This document shows positions 8,161 through 16,028 of a stretch of DNA of 64,000 nt, piece by piece. The position numbers and the translations under genes were made by a program. Below the pieces are notes generated by a model. The model saw only the letters and a list, made by a program, of their open reading frames with translations. It was not told the origin of the DNA and made no database searches. Every line of letters begins with the position of its first letter. Position 1 is the stretch's first letter. This DNA is from Xylanibacter brevis ATCC 19188 (lineage in GTDB: Bacteria; Bacteroidota; Bacteroidia; Bacteroidales; Bacteroidaceae), in contig NZ_JHXM01000007.1 in the NCBI RefSeq assembly GCF_000621725.1, forward strand, positions 1 to 64,000, in the 5' to 3' direction.

Positions 8161-10901
8161 TTCACCACGACCTTACGTCCGTTGTTCATGTAGATGCCCT
8201 TCTTCGTAGGCATGCCATTGATCTTGCGACCGTTCAGGTCATACCAGTTGCCATTCAATTCTTCAATTCTTGAATTCTTCAATTTTTCAACAGCGGTTGT
8301 CTCGTCGTCGAACACGAGGTTGATGCTGCGGGCACCTGACGTCAGCTCGTGGTTGAACTGCAGCCAGCACTGGTTAGCGGCAAGTGTGCCCTCGTCCTCT
8401 ACCTGTACGAAGATCTTGCCGCCAGAGAGAGCGTAGAAGTCGGCAGCTTCCATGTCGGCAGCGGTGAACTCCTTGTCGATGGCGGTGCCACGGAACTGCT
8501 CAGCGAATGAAGGAGTAGCCTCTGCAGTCTCTGTAGTAGGAACGATGGTCACCAGCAGTACTGTTTCGGTGCCGTTGTAAACCAGCAGAGGAGTCTGACC
8601 AGCCACAACGCCCTCGAGAGCTGTGCTCAGCACGGCGGTCTCGCCGCTAACGCTGGCGATGGTGTAGAAGTTCACACCCTCAGGCGTGTCCTCGTCGAGC
8701 TTCACGTTCCAGTCCTCATAGAAGGTAGCGAACTCGCCGGCGCCGATAACTAACTGGTATGTGTTAGGCATGAAGGAAGCGACGAGGATCTTGTTCTCGG
8801 CAGTCATGGTGAAGGTGTTAGTGTTCTGCTCGTTAAGCTCGGCACCATCGCTCCAAGACTGCAGATGACATTTCTCTGCAGGTGTTGCAGTTACGGTCAC
8901 TTCGGTGCCGGGAGCCACAGTGTAGATGCCAGCCTCTGCGTTAATTGCTACAACGCCATCAGGCAGCACTGTGCCGTTGCCGTAGATCTCGATGCGTGTC
9001 ACGCCGCCCTTCCACAGCAGCTGGGTGCAATTCCCGTCTCTGTAGGTGTTGCCATCCTTGAGATAGACTCTGCCGCCCATGGCAGATATTCTGCGGGGAG
9101 CCGCCTGGGGTTCCATCGTGCGTGAGGTATACATATCGTTGTCACACTTCGAAACATAGCGGCCGTTGCGACCGTAGAAGACGACGCTAGAAACCTTTTG
9201 GTCCTTGATTGAGATTTGATCTGGATAATCAGTGGCACCGATTGTCCATTCCGTTTGTTCAGCTGCAATGTAGGGCGCATGTATGTCGATACCTTCTACA
9301 TTAACAGATCCTTCCACGTTGGCAGCCACGACTTCTGCTATCAGGCCTTCGCCCTCAACAGTCTGTATGCTTACGGTACCCATCTCAGCACTGTTTGGGG
9401 CAATGGTGAGCACTGGGTTAGCCACGAAGCTGGCGGTGAGGATCGTTGTCTCGTTGACGGTCAGTTCAAAGGCAGCCTTCGTCTCGCTGTTGCTCCAACC
9501 GCTGAAACTATATTGTACGAAAGGAGCAGCCTCTACAGGCACCTTCGAACCGGGAACGACGTAGTATGAGCCAGGTGTGGTTGTCTCGCTCACGCCTTCT
9601 GGAAGAGCATACTCAGTAGCATAGACATCGAGCTTGCGAACGCCACCCGTCCACAGCAGCTCGGTGCAATCCCTGTCCTTATAGGTATTGCCGTTCTTGA
9701 GATAAATCATTACTTCATAGCCACTGACACTGGCCTCGTAGCTGTTATCGCCAGAGCCATAGAATATGACACGGCTCACATTTAAGTTATTACTCTTACA
9801 ATAAACACCAATATAATTATAATTATCATTGTTGTTGACCCAGTAACCATTAACAATGTCGTTATAATTATCGAAATAAGTCACAGTTCCATTGGTATGT
9901 TCAGTATCGAACGTATCAACGAGCTTTTCTTGTGCGTTGACAATATAAGCCACACCCATGCTGGCGTCGTTGGCAGCGATGGTCAGGACGGCACAATTAT
10001 CGAAGATGGCTGTGAGCGTTGTGTCGCTTTCCATAGTGATGGTGCGGATGGCCTCATTGTTGGTCTCGTCGTCGCTCCAGTTCTTCAGGTAGTAGCCCTC
10101 GGCAGGAGTAGCCTTGACTGTAATCTGTGCGCCGGGTTCCACCTCATACGTGCCGTCGCCATTGTCCTTGATATTAGGATCGTCATAGGCGAAGGTGACC
10201 TTAGGCAGGAATCCCTGCTTATTATAATTGTCACCATGGCCTCCCATCGAAGCATTTTCTGCTTCGATGCCAAAGAAGCTTAAACCGATATAGTTACCTT
10301 TTTCAAGGTTCTCAAGACCCACGAGCAGGTTGCCGCCGTTGTAGGTGTAGGGCGTAGCGAAGGTGATAATCGCCTCGCCGTTAGCAACCGTCAGCTTGCC
10401 GGTATAGAGCGTGGTGCAGTTGGCCTTGTCCTCCAAGGCTGTCATCGTGGTATAGTCCACCTCTTTCACATAGACGTCGATGTCCTTTTCAGAAGTCCAA
10501 CTGCGGTTTTCGCTGACATAGTACTTCATGCTCTTGATTTTGCAGCCGTTAAGCGTGCTCAACTTAGCAGCGGGAATGACATATTGCGATTTGGTCATTG
10601 CATCGAACCAGCCAGTGTAGGCAGGAACAACATTGTTGACAATTGTTCCGTCGTTGACGGTCAGCTCATTGATGACCTCCACGGTACCCTTCTCGTTAGC
10701 ATTTGCACCCAGGGTCAGGGCAAAGGTGTTGAAGTATTCCACCTGCAGCTCGATGTCAGAGCCGGGCATCGCAGCCAGCGTCCATATCTTACCCGTTGCG
10801 TCGGGGGTGAGGTCGATTGGAGTTGGGTCTTGTGCCCACGCTCCCGTGACTGCTGTGAGCAGCAGTGCGAGCGTCATTATATATCTTGATATTGTTTTCA
10901 T
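8157..10901 (-). CDS. Secreted modular protein with three InlB-like repeats and C-terminal sorting tail
   Basis: 914 residues. Signal peptide MKTISRYIMTLALLLTAVTG then AWA, like that of the 3127-4812 protein. Three InlB-like repeats are visible: residues ~255-300 (VKATPAEGYYLKNWSDD), ~450-490 (YSFSGWSNSETKAAF) and ~670-715 (ATPAEKCHLQSWSDG). Between them lie two copies of a unit with TYKDRDCTELLWTGGVRKLD and TYRDGNCTQLLWKGGVTRIE. The ~200 C-terminal residues are homologous to the end of the 3127-4812 protein and finish in WYDLNGRKI, KKGIYMNNGRK and VVVK, like a type IX secretion sorting domain. Likely an exported or surface protein of unknown ligand. Its short 5' gap is filled by the conserved cassette. 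Confidence 0.87.
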   Translation of the reverse strand: MKTISRYIMTLALLLTAVTGAWAQDPTPIDLTPDATGKIWTLAAMPGSDIELQVEYFNTFALTLGANANEKGTVEVINELTVNDGTIVNNVVPAYTGWFDAMTKSQYVIPAAKLSTLNGCKIKSMKYYVSENRSWTSEKDIDVYVKEVDYTTMTALEDKANCTTLYTGKLTVANGEAIITFATPYTYNGGNLLVGLENLEKGNYIGLSFFGIEAENASMGGHGDNYNKQGFLPKVTFAYDDPNIKDNGDGTYEVEPGAQITVKATPAEGYYLKNWSDDETNNEAIRTITMESDTTLTAIFDNCAVLTIAANDASMGVAYIVNAQEKLVDTFDTEHTNGTVTYFDNYNDIVNGYWVNNNDNYNYIGVYCKSNNLNVSRVIFYGSGDNSYEASVSGYEVMIYLKNGNTYKDRDCTELLWTGGVRKLDVYATEYALPEGVSETTTPGSYYVVPGSKVPVEAAPFVQYSFSGWSNSETKAAFELTVNETTILTASFVANPVLTIAPNSAEMGTVSIQTVEGEGLIAEVVAANVEGSVNVEGIDIHAPYIAAEQTEWTIGATDYPDQISIKDQKVSSVVFYGRNGRYVSKCDNDMYTSRTMEPQAAPRRISAMGGRVYLKDGNTYRDGNCTQLLWKGGVTRIEIYGNGTVLPDGVVAINAEAGIYTVAPGTEVTVTATPAEKCHLQSWSDGAELNEQNTNTFTMTAENKILVASFMPNTYQLVIGAGEFATFYEDWNVKLDEDTPEGVNFYTIASVSGETAVLSTALEGVVAGQTPLLVYNGTETVLLVTIVPTTETAEATPSFAEQFRGTAIDKEFTAADMEAADFYALSGGKIFVQVEDEGTLAANQCWLQFNHELTSGARSINLVFDDETTAVEKLKNSRIEELNGNWYDLNGRKINGMPTKKGIYMNNGRKVVVK

Positions 10902-10954
10902 ATATTGTATTTCTTTATGTTGTTTATACCTTTTGTATTATATACGCGCGCGAG
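10902..10954 (-). promoter_or_regulatory. Homogenised upstream cassette, copy 3
   Basis: Nearly the same as 4813-4866 and 6440-6492 (one T-to-G change in TTTTGTATTATATACGCG). It fills the 59-bp gap between the genes at 10961-13003 and 8157-10901. Confidence 0.6.
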
Positions 10955-10960
10955 GGGGCG

Positions 10961-13003
10961 TTAGTTGCTCGGCTGGTAGGTGTATGGGCTAGTGGTAATA
11001 GCACCCACATTGCCGCCGATGGTTACTGTGCCGCAAGTGCCGTAATAGCCTGCGCCGATACTGTTGGTAGCATCACTTCCTTTTGTAGCAGTCACTTCGG
11101 TTACGCCTGTAGTAATCGTGATGTCGCCGCAACTGCTAAAGTTTTTGTTATTGTTACCTCTACCTCCGCCAATACCGGCCGCATTATCACCGCCTGTAGC
11201 AGTGACGGTTCCACCGCTGATGATAATATTACCACAAGAGAAACTCGCTGGACCTCTTTTACCGCCTCCGATTCCAGCACCATATTGTCCGCCTGTAGCA
11301 GTGACGGTTCCACCGCTGATGGTAATATTGCCCCAACTAGCGTTGTATCCGCCACCGATGCCAGCACTATTATTTCCGCCTGTAGCAATGACGGTTCCAC
11401 CGCTGATGGTAATATTGCCGCAACTAGCGTTGTATCCGCCACCGATGCCGGCACCAAGTCCTCCACTAGTTGCGGTGATTGTGCCGCCCTGGATCTCAAT
11501 ATCGCCGCAAGCAACACCACTTCCGCCACCGATGGCGGTAGCGTAGCCGTAGCTGCTGGCCGTGAGAGAACCTGTGCCATTGATGATGAGCGTCTTGCCA
11601 GCAGCAGCCTGGATGCCAGGATAATCCTCATAGAATCCCTTCACAGTATTCGTACCGCTGAGGATAATGGTGGCATCGCCAAGACAAGTGATGCCGGCCC
11701 ACTCGTAGTTGATGTCGTTCACGCCGTTGATGGTCACGCCGTCCAGTGTCACGGTGGCTCCGTCGGCAATCGAAATCTTGTAGTTGCCAGCGAGCGTGCC
11801 CGTCAGCACTTCGCCGTTCTGCGCCTCGTAGTTGCCCGTCAGCGTCGACAGGTCAACGATGTTGCCAGTCGGAGCCGACTGCTCGACGGTGAACGCGAGG
11901 CAGGCACGAACTCGGAATGCGTTGCCCTCGTTGGGGGCGTAGAATTCAGCATTGCCGCCGCCATAAATGTACACGCCCCAGGCGTGGGAGCCGGGATTGC
12001 TCTCCGTAGACGACCAGTAGTAGCATTCAGCCTGCAAGGCATCACCCTGAGCCGTAGTGAGCTTAGATGCCAACCCACTGTAGCTCTTCTTCATACCTTC
12101 TGTCGGAGCACTGTATGATTCGCTTGATCCACAGCCGATGAATATATACTGCCAATCTTTCTCGGACGGCAAGCGCCATGTGCCACCTGTAACGGCTTCC
12201 TTGCCGCTGCAAGCTGTACCTGCATCCCCATATTTTTTCGTGTCACTCTCGTCGGCCAGTGCGATAGCCAGACCGTGGGTGCAGTCGCTTGCTGTGCCAA
12301 CGTAGGCAATCATGGCCACGGCATTTCCTGTAGCCACAGCCTCGGCATCGGCCTTCGTGGCGTAGATTTTGCCGTCCTTTCCGACTATCTTGCCAATATC
12401 ACCTGCAGTAACCTCAGCAAGAGTTTTAGCAGCACTCTTCTTCACAGCCTTCACGCTCTTCACTCTCCTGGTGCCGCTGTAGGTGGCGGTGACGGTCTGA
12501 CCTTCCGCAGCAGGATTAGGATTGATGGTCCACTTGTCGGCATCCTCGGTGCCTTCCTTCATGGAAACGGTGTAGCCGGCAGAGGCGGAAGAGGCTGAGC
12601 CAGGTGCGAAGACGTAAGGATCGGCCAGTGTTCCGCTGCCGCTTGCTACATGCACTACGGTTGCATCTCCGGTGCTTTCGCCGACACAAGGAATAGCCCC
12701 TGCAGAACCTCCTGTTGCAACACCATCAGGCAGATAATACACGGCGTCATCACCGTTAAATTCAAAGGAATCGTCGAATATCATAGAGATTGTCAGCGGC
12801 TGTGTGCTGGTAATCTTGACACCCATCTTTTTGAGAGTGCCTGATTGTTCACCATAGTAGACGTAAACATCAGTGGTGCTGGTAATCTCGTCGCCAACTT
12901 CATACTCCACGTTCAGGCCGATTGGCTTCGACTCTGCCCACGCGCCCGTCACCGCCGTCATCAGCAGCACGAGCATGGTTAGAATTCTTTTTTTCATAAG
13001 CAA
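10961..13003 (-). CDS. Secreted modular protein: FISUMP/DUF1566-like domain plus Gly-rich beta-helix repeats
   Basis: 680 residues. Signal peptide (residues 1-23, MLMKKRILTMLVLLMTAVTG then AWA). A FISUMP/DUF1566-like domain spans ~195-375: HGLAIALADES, GGTWRLPSEKDW, CYYWSSTESNPGSHAW, FRVRACLAF. From ~residue 380 there is a beta-helix-like region like Cthe_2159 carbohydrate-binding proteins. It contains repeats of about 26 residues with CGNITISGGTVTATGG and AGIGGG, running to ~640. No sorting tail of the neighbours' type is seen. First gene of the six-gene minus-strand series, after a ~550-nt leader region. An alternative ATG lies at 12997. Function unknown; a carbohydrate- or host-binding surface protein is an inference. 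Confidence 0.85.
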   Translation of the reverse strand: MLMKKRILTMLVLLMTAVTGAWAESKPIGLNVEYEVGDEITSTTDVYVYYGEQSGTLKKMGVKITSTQPLTISMIFDDSFEFNGDDAVYYLPDGVATGGSAGAIPCVGESTGDATVVHVASGSGTLADPYVFAPGSASSASAGYTVSMKEGTEDADKWTINPNPAAEGQTVTATYSGTRRVKSVKAVKKSAAKTLAEVTAGDIGKIVGKDGKIYATKADAEAVATGNAVAMIAYVGTASDCTHGLAIALADESDTKKYGDAGTACSGKEAVTGGTWRLPSEKDWQYIFIGCGSSESYSAPTEGMKKSYSGLASKLTTAQGDALQAECYYWSSTESNPGSHAWGVYIYGGGNAEFYAPNEGNAFRVRACLAFTVEQSAPTGNIVDLSTLTGNYEAQNGEVLTGTLAGNYKISIADGATVTLDGVTINGVNDINYEWAGITCLGDATIILSGTNTVKGFYEDYPGIQAAAGKTLIINGTGSLTASSYGYATAIGGGSGVACGDIEIQGGTITATSGGLGAGIGGGYNASCGNITISGGTVIATGGNNSAGIGGGYNASWGNITISGGTVTATGGQYGAGIGGGKRGPASFSCGNIIISGGTVTATGGDNAAGIGGGRGNNNKNFSSCGDITITTGVTEVTATKGSDATNSIGAGYYGTCGTVTIGGNVGAITTSPYTYQPSN
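11210..11520 (-). repeat. In-frame 78-bp tandem repeats encoding Gly-rich coils
   Basis: Units of about 78 bp encode GNITISGGTVTATGG and AGIGGG; two adjacent ones (about 11320-11450) are nearly the same base for base, including CTAGCGTTGTATCCGCCACC. Copy number may vary. Confidence 0.8.
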
Positions 13004-13273
13004 TTGATTTAATTATGTTATTATTGTTGTTGTTTCGTTTTTGTTTGGTCGCCTCCGGCGATGCGGTGACGATACGTGAGACAGTGACGGAGCAGAGTAA
13101 TCGACGAAGTCGCTTGCCAAAGCAAGAAGGTTTAGCTCGACGACCCGCAGGGGGAAGTCCGCTCGGCTCTGCCGCTTGCCTAAAGCAAGAGCCGTCCACG
13201 GATTCTTTTGTTATACGATTTTTATGATGTTTTGCTTGATTTTTGTGATTTGTTGTAATACAAATACAATAAT

Positions 13274-13310
13274 CAGGACTGTCATCCCGATAAATGGGAT
13301 GGCAGTCCTG
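13274..13310. other. Strong hairpin
   Basis: CAGGACTGTCATCCC pairs with GGGATGGCAGTCCTG (14 of 15) over a 7-nt loop. No T-run follows on either strand, so it is either a leader structure or a non-standard terminator. Confidence 0.6.
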
Positions 13311-13457
13311 AGAAAGTTATTCATTGGTGAAACATTCATAGGAAGTGGTTAAAATGATAAAGATAAAAACTATGTTATATATTTGTTTCCTCAGCAGAAT
13401 CTCAGGTTTTGTCTAAGATGTCAGCATCGGTTAGTTACGCTATTCATGATTCTGCTG

Positions 13458-13465
13458 CAAATATA
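13458..13465 (-). promoter_or_regulatory. Candidate -7 box for the surface-protein series
   Basis: Read on the minus strand this is TATATTTG, which fits TAnnTTTG. No clear TTTG lies 19-21 nt upstream, so support is modest. Confidence 0.35.
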
Positions 13466-13560
13466 AATAACATTTTTTAAATATGCAACATTTTATTTAG
13501 TTTTTTTTAGATTTAACCAAAAAAGTTATTTCACCATAGAAACAGGCTCTACCTGAGGCG

Positions 13561-13630
13561 CATCTATCTGGACTTCAGCATGTTCTTGGGATCGAGTGCC
13601 TCGTTGAGCGCCTCTTGGGTCATCAGGCCC
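13561..13630. repeat. Duplicate of the aspA 3' end (70 bp)
   Basis: These 70 bp are the same as 14104-14173, which hold the last 22 codons of aspA, the stop codon and 3 bp beyond. The two copies bracket 473 bp that contain a small gene. This looks like a target duplication or recombination scar from insertion at the aspA 3' end. Confidence 0.9.
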
Positions 13631-13736
13631 CCTTTGTCTTTCGTTCGTTGAGACCAAACGGATATCGCCCCGCCGCTCCGCGCGCCGGGTAGAATACGCA
13701 ATCCGCCGAGTTCATCTTTCGATGTCTCGGCGGATA

Positions 13737-13773
13737 TTCGGCATAGCTCAAGCAAGATTGGCTCTGCTCTCGC
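13737..13773. repeat. Dispersed repeat, second copy
   Basis: TTCGGCATAGCTCAAGCAAG followed by a TTGGCTCTGCTCTCGC-type end closely matches 6386-6422. It lies immediately downstream of the small gene at 13776-13979. Confidence 0.55.
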
Positions 13774-13775
13774 TG

Positions 13776-13979
13776 CTACCTCATGTTTTGAGCATGGCAT
13801 GCATCGACCACCTTGATAGTGTCGCCCTCAATGATGTAGGCGTAGATAGCCTTGATGTCCTTCATCGTCAGTTCGTAGGCCTCCTCGGGTGTGTACAGTT
13901 CCTTGTCCATGTCCTTCAACAAGTTGCGGTAGTAGCTCATGGGGTGCGCACTGCGTCTTCTTGCGGTTGTTGTTGCCAT
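13776..13979 (-). CDS. Small protein of unknown function, 67 residues, in the aspA-flanking insert
   Basis: It encodes MATTTARRRSAHPMSYYRNL and then a charged, probably helical stretch (LYTPEEAYELTMKDIKAIYA) ending VDACHAQNMR. There is no signal peptide or membrane segment. A clear minus-strand promoter lies at 14011-14043, about 25 nt before the ATG, which supports a real gene. The final residues run into a dispersed repeat, so the natural C-terminus may have been altered. It lies between two copies of the aspA 3' end. I do not recognise the family. Confidence 0.6.
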   Translation of the reverse strand: MATTTARRRSAHPMSYYRNLLKDMDKELYTPEEAYELTMKDIKAIYAYIIEGDTIKVVDACHAQNMR

Positions 13980-14010
13980 ATTCGTTATTATTTATATTGC
14001 TTCACGGCTA

Positions 14011-14043
14011 CAAAGATACAACTTTTTCCGAAATTAACGCAAA
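14011..14043 (-). promoter_or_regulatory. Promoter of the 67-residue gene
   Basis: The minus-strand -7 box TATCTTTG (14011-14018) has TTTG (14040-14043) 21 nt upstream, the Bacteroidetes promoter arrangement. Confidence 0.6.
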
Positions 14044-14058
14044 TTCCCTCGGTTTTTT

Positions 14059-14075
14059 GATATCCGTTCGTCTCA
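14059..14075. repeat. Right arm of an inverted repeat inside the aspA-flanking insert
   Basis: GATATCCGTTCGTCTCA here is the imperfect reverse complement of TGAGACCAAACGGATATC at 13649-13666. The two arms lie just inside the 70-bp direct repeats, as the ends of a small mobile cassette would. Confidence 0.5.
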
Positions 14076-14106
14076 GTAAGTCAAAGAACGATGGGGCGAT
14101 ATACAT

Positions 14107-15507
14107 CTATCTGGACTTCAGCATGTTCTTGGGATCGAGTGCCTCGTTGAGCGCCTCTTGGGTCATCAGGCCCTTCTCCAGCACGATGTCATAGACGGAG
14201 CGGTTGGTTTCAAGTGCCTCCTTGGCCACCTTTGTCGATGTCTTGTAGCCGATGTAGGGGTTCAGGGCTGTGACGATGCCAATGGAGTTCTTCACCATCT
14301 CCATGCAGCGCTCCTTGTTCACCGTGATGCCCAGCACGCACTCTTCGGTCAGGGTCTCGATGGCGTTCTTCAGCCATATCAGACTCTCGAAGAGCGACTC
14401 GGTGATGATGGGCTCCATGACGTTGAGCTGCAGCTGACCGGCTTCGGCGGCAAACGATACGGTGGTGTCGTTGCCGATGACCTTGAAGCACACCTGGTTG
14501 ACCACCTCGGGGATGACGGGGTTCACCTTGCCAGGCATGATGCTGGAACCAGGCGCCTTGGGCGGCAGGTTGATTTCGTTGAGGCCGCAGCGCGGACCCG
14601 ATGCCATGAGGCGCAGGTCGTTGCAAATCTTAGACAGCTTCACGGCCAAGCGCTTCAGGGCTGATGAGTAGCTGACATAGGCGCCCGTGTCGGGGGTGGC
14701 CTCTACGAGGTCGGCAGCTGATACGAAGGCCTCGCCCGTGAGCTTCGACAGGTTGGCAGCACAGAGCTTGGCAAAGCCCGGCACGGCATTCAGACCTGTG
14801 CCGATGGCGGTGCCGCCCATGTTGATCTCGTGCAGCAGCTTCACGTTGCGCTCCAGGTTCAGTATCTCTTCCTCCAGATTGTTGGCATAGGCATTGAACT
14901 CCTGGCCGCTGGTCATGGGCACGGCATCCTGCAGCTGCGTGCGACCCATCTTGATGCAGTCGCTGAACTCGTCGCCCTTGTAGCGGAAGGCGCTTATGAG
15001 GCCCGTCAGTGCACCTATCAGACTCTTGTTCATATGGATCAGTGCCAGACGGATGGTGGTGGGATAGACATCGTTGGTGGATTGACCGCAGTTGCAGTGG
15101 TCGTTGGGCAAACAGTACTGGTAGTCGCCCTTCTCGTGGCCCATGATCTCGAGCGCCCGGTTGGCTATCACCTCGTTGGCATTCATGTTGACCGATGTGC
15201 CGGCACCGCCCTGCACCATGTCGATGGGGAAGTTGTCGTGGTGCTGGCCGTCGATCAGTTCGCGACAGGCTTGCGAGATGGCTCCCGCTATCTCGTCGTT
15301 GATGACGCCCAACGTATGGTTAGTCTCTACGGCAGCCAGCTTGACGTAGGCAATGGCCTTGATGAAGTCGGGATACATAGACATGGTCTTGCGCGAGATG
15401 TGATAGTTGTTGATGCCGCGCTGTGTCTGTACGCCATACAAAGCATTGGCAGGTACGTTGAGTTCGCCTAAGAGGTCAGACTCGGTTCTGAATTTCTGGT
15501 TAGTCAT
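14107..15507 (-). CDS. aspA: Aspartate ammonia-lyase
   Basis: 466 residues, the usual length of the family. It converts L-aspartate to fumarate and ammonia in the cytoplasm, feeding fumarate to anaerobic respiration. The fumarase/aspartase signature GSSIMPGKVNP lies near residue 320, and further conserved stretches are GGAGTSVNMNANEVIANRA (~100), NDHCNCGQSTNDVYPT (~140) and GRTQLQDAVPMTSGQEF (~190). The fumarase class II alternative is less likely, given the NMNANEVIANRA and QDAVPMT forms typical of AspA. Monocistronic. Its promoter carries the same two-part motif as the giant surface-protein gene. The last 22 codons are duplicated downstream (13561-13630). Confidence 0.96.
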   Translation of the reverse strand: MTNQKFRTESDLLGELNVPANALYGVQTQRGINNYHISRKTMSMYPDFIKAIAYVKLAAVETNHTLGVINDEIAGAISQACRELIDGQHHDNFPIDMVQGGAGTSVNMNANEVIANRALEIMGHEKGDYQYCLPNDHCNCGQSTNDVYPTTIRLALIHMNKSLIGALTGLISAFRYKGDEFSDCIKMGRTQLQDAVPMTSGQEFNAYANNLEEEILNLERNVKLLHEINMGGTAIGTGLNAVPGFAKLCAANLSKLTGEAFVSAADLVEATPDTGAYVSYSSALKRLAVKLSKICNDLRLMASGPRCGLNEINLPPKAPGSSIMPGKVNPVIPEVVNQVCFKVIGNDTTVSFAAEAGQLQLNVMEPIITESLFESLIWLKNAIETLTEECVLGITVNKERCMEMVKNSIGIVTALNPYIGYKTSTKVAKEALETNRSVYDIVLEKGLMTQEALNEALDPKNMLKSR

Positions 15508-15580
15508 AAGTATTTTCGTTTTGAGTTAATAATTTAAGTTCGGCGTGTGTAAAGCCAAGATGTTGGCAGTCTTCATTTCA

Positions 15581-15588
15581 CAAAGATA
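15581..15588 (-). promoter_or_regulatory. aspA -7 box
   Basis: The minus strand reads TATCTTTG, about 75 nt before the aspA ATG. The two-part operator motif lies 36 nt upstream of it. Confidence 0.55.
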
Positions 15589-15623
15589 CAATGATTATCT
15601 GACACGCTGGCTGTTGGACAACA

Positions 15624-15658
15624 GGCATTTTTGTACATGGTATAGGCATTTTTGCACA
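15624..15658. promoter_or_regulatory. Two-part operator-like motif upstream of aspA
   Basis: GGCATTTTTGTAC and GGCATTTTTGCACA start exactly 21 bp apart with GTATA between them. The same arrangement occurs at 29346-29380 before the giant surface-protein gene. In both cases the motif begins 35-36 nt beyond a minus-strand TAnnTTTG box, which fits an activator site. Confidence 0.65.
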
Positions 15659-15686
15659 GAGACGATGAATTATGGACGGTTTTTCC

Positions 15687-15694
15687 TATCTTTG
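15687..15694 (+). promoter_or_regulatory. Candidate -7 box toward the AsmA-like gene
   Basis: TATCTTTG followed by GCAGC. The nearest ATG (15726) opens only a short repeat-derived frame; the AsmA-like ATG is 335 nt downstream. Confidence 0.45.
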
Positions 15695-15744
15695 CAGCAA
15701 ACTTTTCGAATAGACGAAAGCAGACATGAATAATAACAATACTG

Positions 15745-15966
15745 CCCCCCCCCCCTGCCCCTCCCCTACAAGGGAGGGGAGAACCTCAGAGGAAGCCGCC
15801 TCTCTCCCCTCCCTTCAAGGGGAGAACCGCAGAGGAAGCCGCCTCTCTCCCCTCCCTTCCGCTCGAGCTCTGCTCGCTTGCTACCGAAGGGACGCAAGAA
15901 GGGGAGAACCGCAGAGGAAGCCGCCTCTCTCCCCTCCCTTGTAGGGGAGGGGCAGGGGGTGGGGTC
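15745..15966. repeat. Cluster of GC-rich palindromic repeats with C11 tract
   Basis: It starts with an 11-base run of C (15745-15755). It holds three 37-bp units (15779-15815, 15822-15858, 15904-15940; GAGAACCGCAGAGGAAGCCG onward, one mismatch in the first) and closes with a CCCTCCCTTGTAGGGGAGGG palindrome. It lies between the plus-strand promoter and the AsmA-like gene. Confidence 0.85.
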
Positions 15967-16028
15967 AGTAACCTTAGTTATATAGAAGTCAACAATCTAT
16001 TAATACGCAAATAAAAAAACGGAACCTG

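Larger units (their letters stand above)
13004..13560 (-). other. Leader region upstream of the surface-protein gene series
   Basis: No gene is supported in this stretch. It holds GC-rich stem-forming segments around 13104-13190 (CGCTTGCCAAAGCAAG, GGCTCTGCCGCTTGCC), a hairpin at 13274-13310, a perfect 10-bp inverted repeat CAGCAGAATC/GATTCTGCTG bracketing about 13393-13456, and a minus-strand -7 box at 13458-13465. If that box is the promoter, the series has a leader of about 450 nt. Confidence 0.45.

Noticed and set aside
12900..13199. 99-residue minus-strand frame across the start of the 10961-13003 gene
   Set aside because: It overlaps a gene with a clear signal peptide in another frame and has no features of its own.
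13274..13310. Rho-independent terminator
   Set aside because: The stem is strong but no T-run follows on either strand, so listed only as a hairpin.
13564..13800. 78-residue minus-strand frame ending with the AspA C-terminus
   Set aside because: It is a chance fusion of repeat sequence with the duplicated aspA 3' end; no promoter or intact domain.
15726..15944. 72-residue plus-strand frame after a good -7 box
   Set aside because: It translates the GC-rich repeat cluster (Pro/Ser/Arg-rich); not a conserved protein, though it could be a leader peptide.
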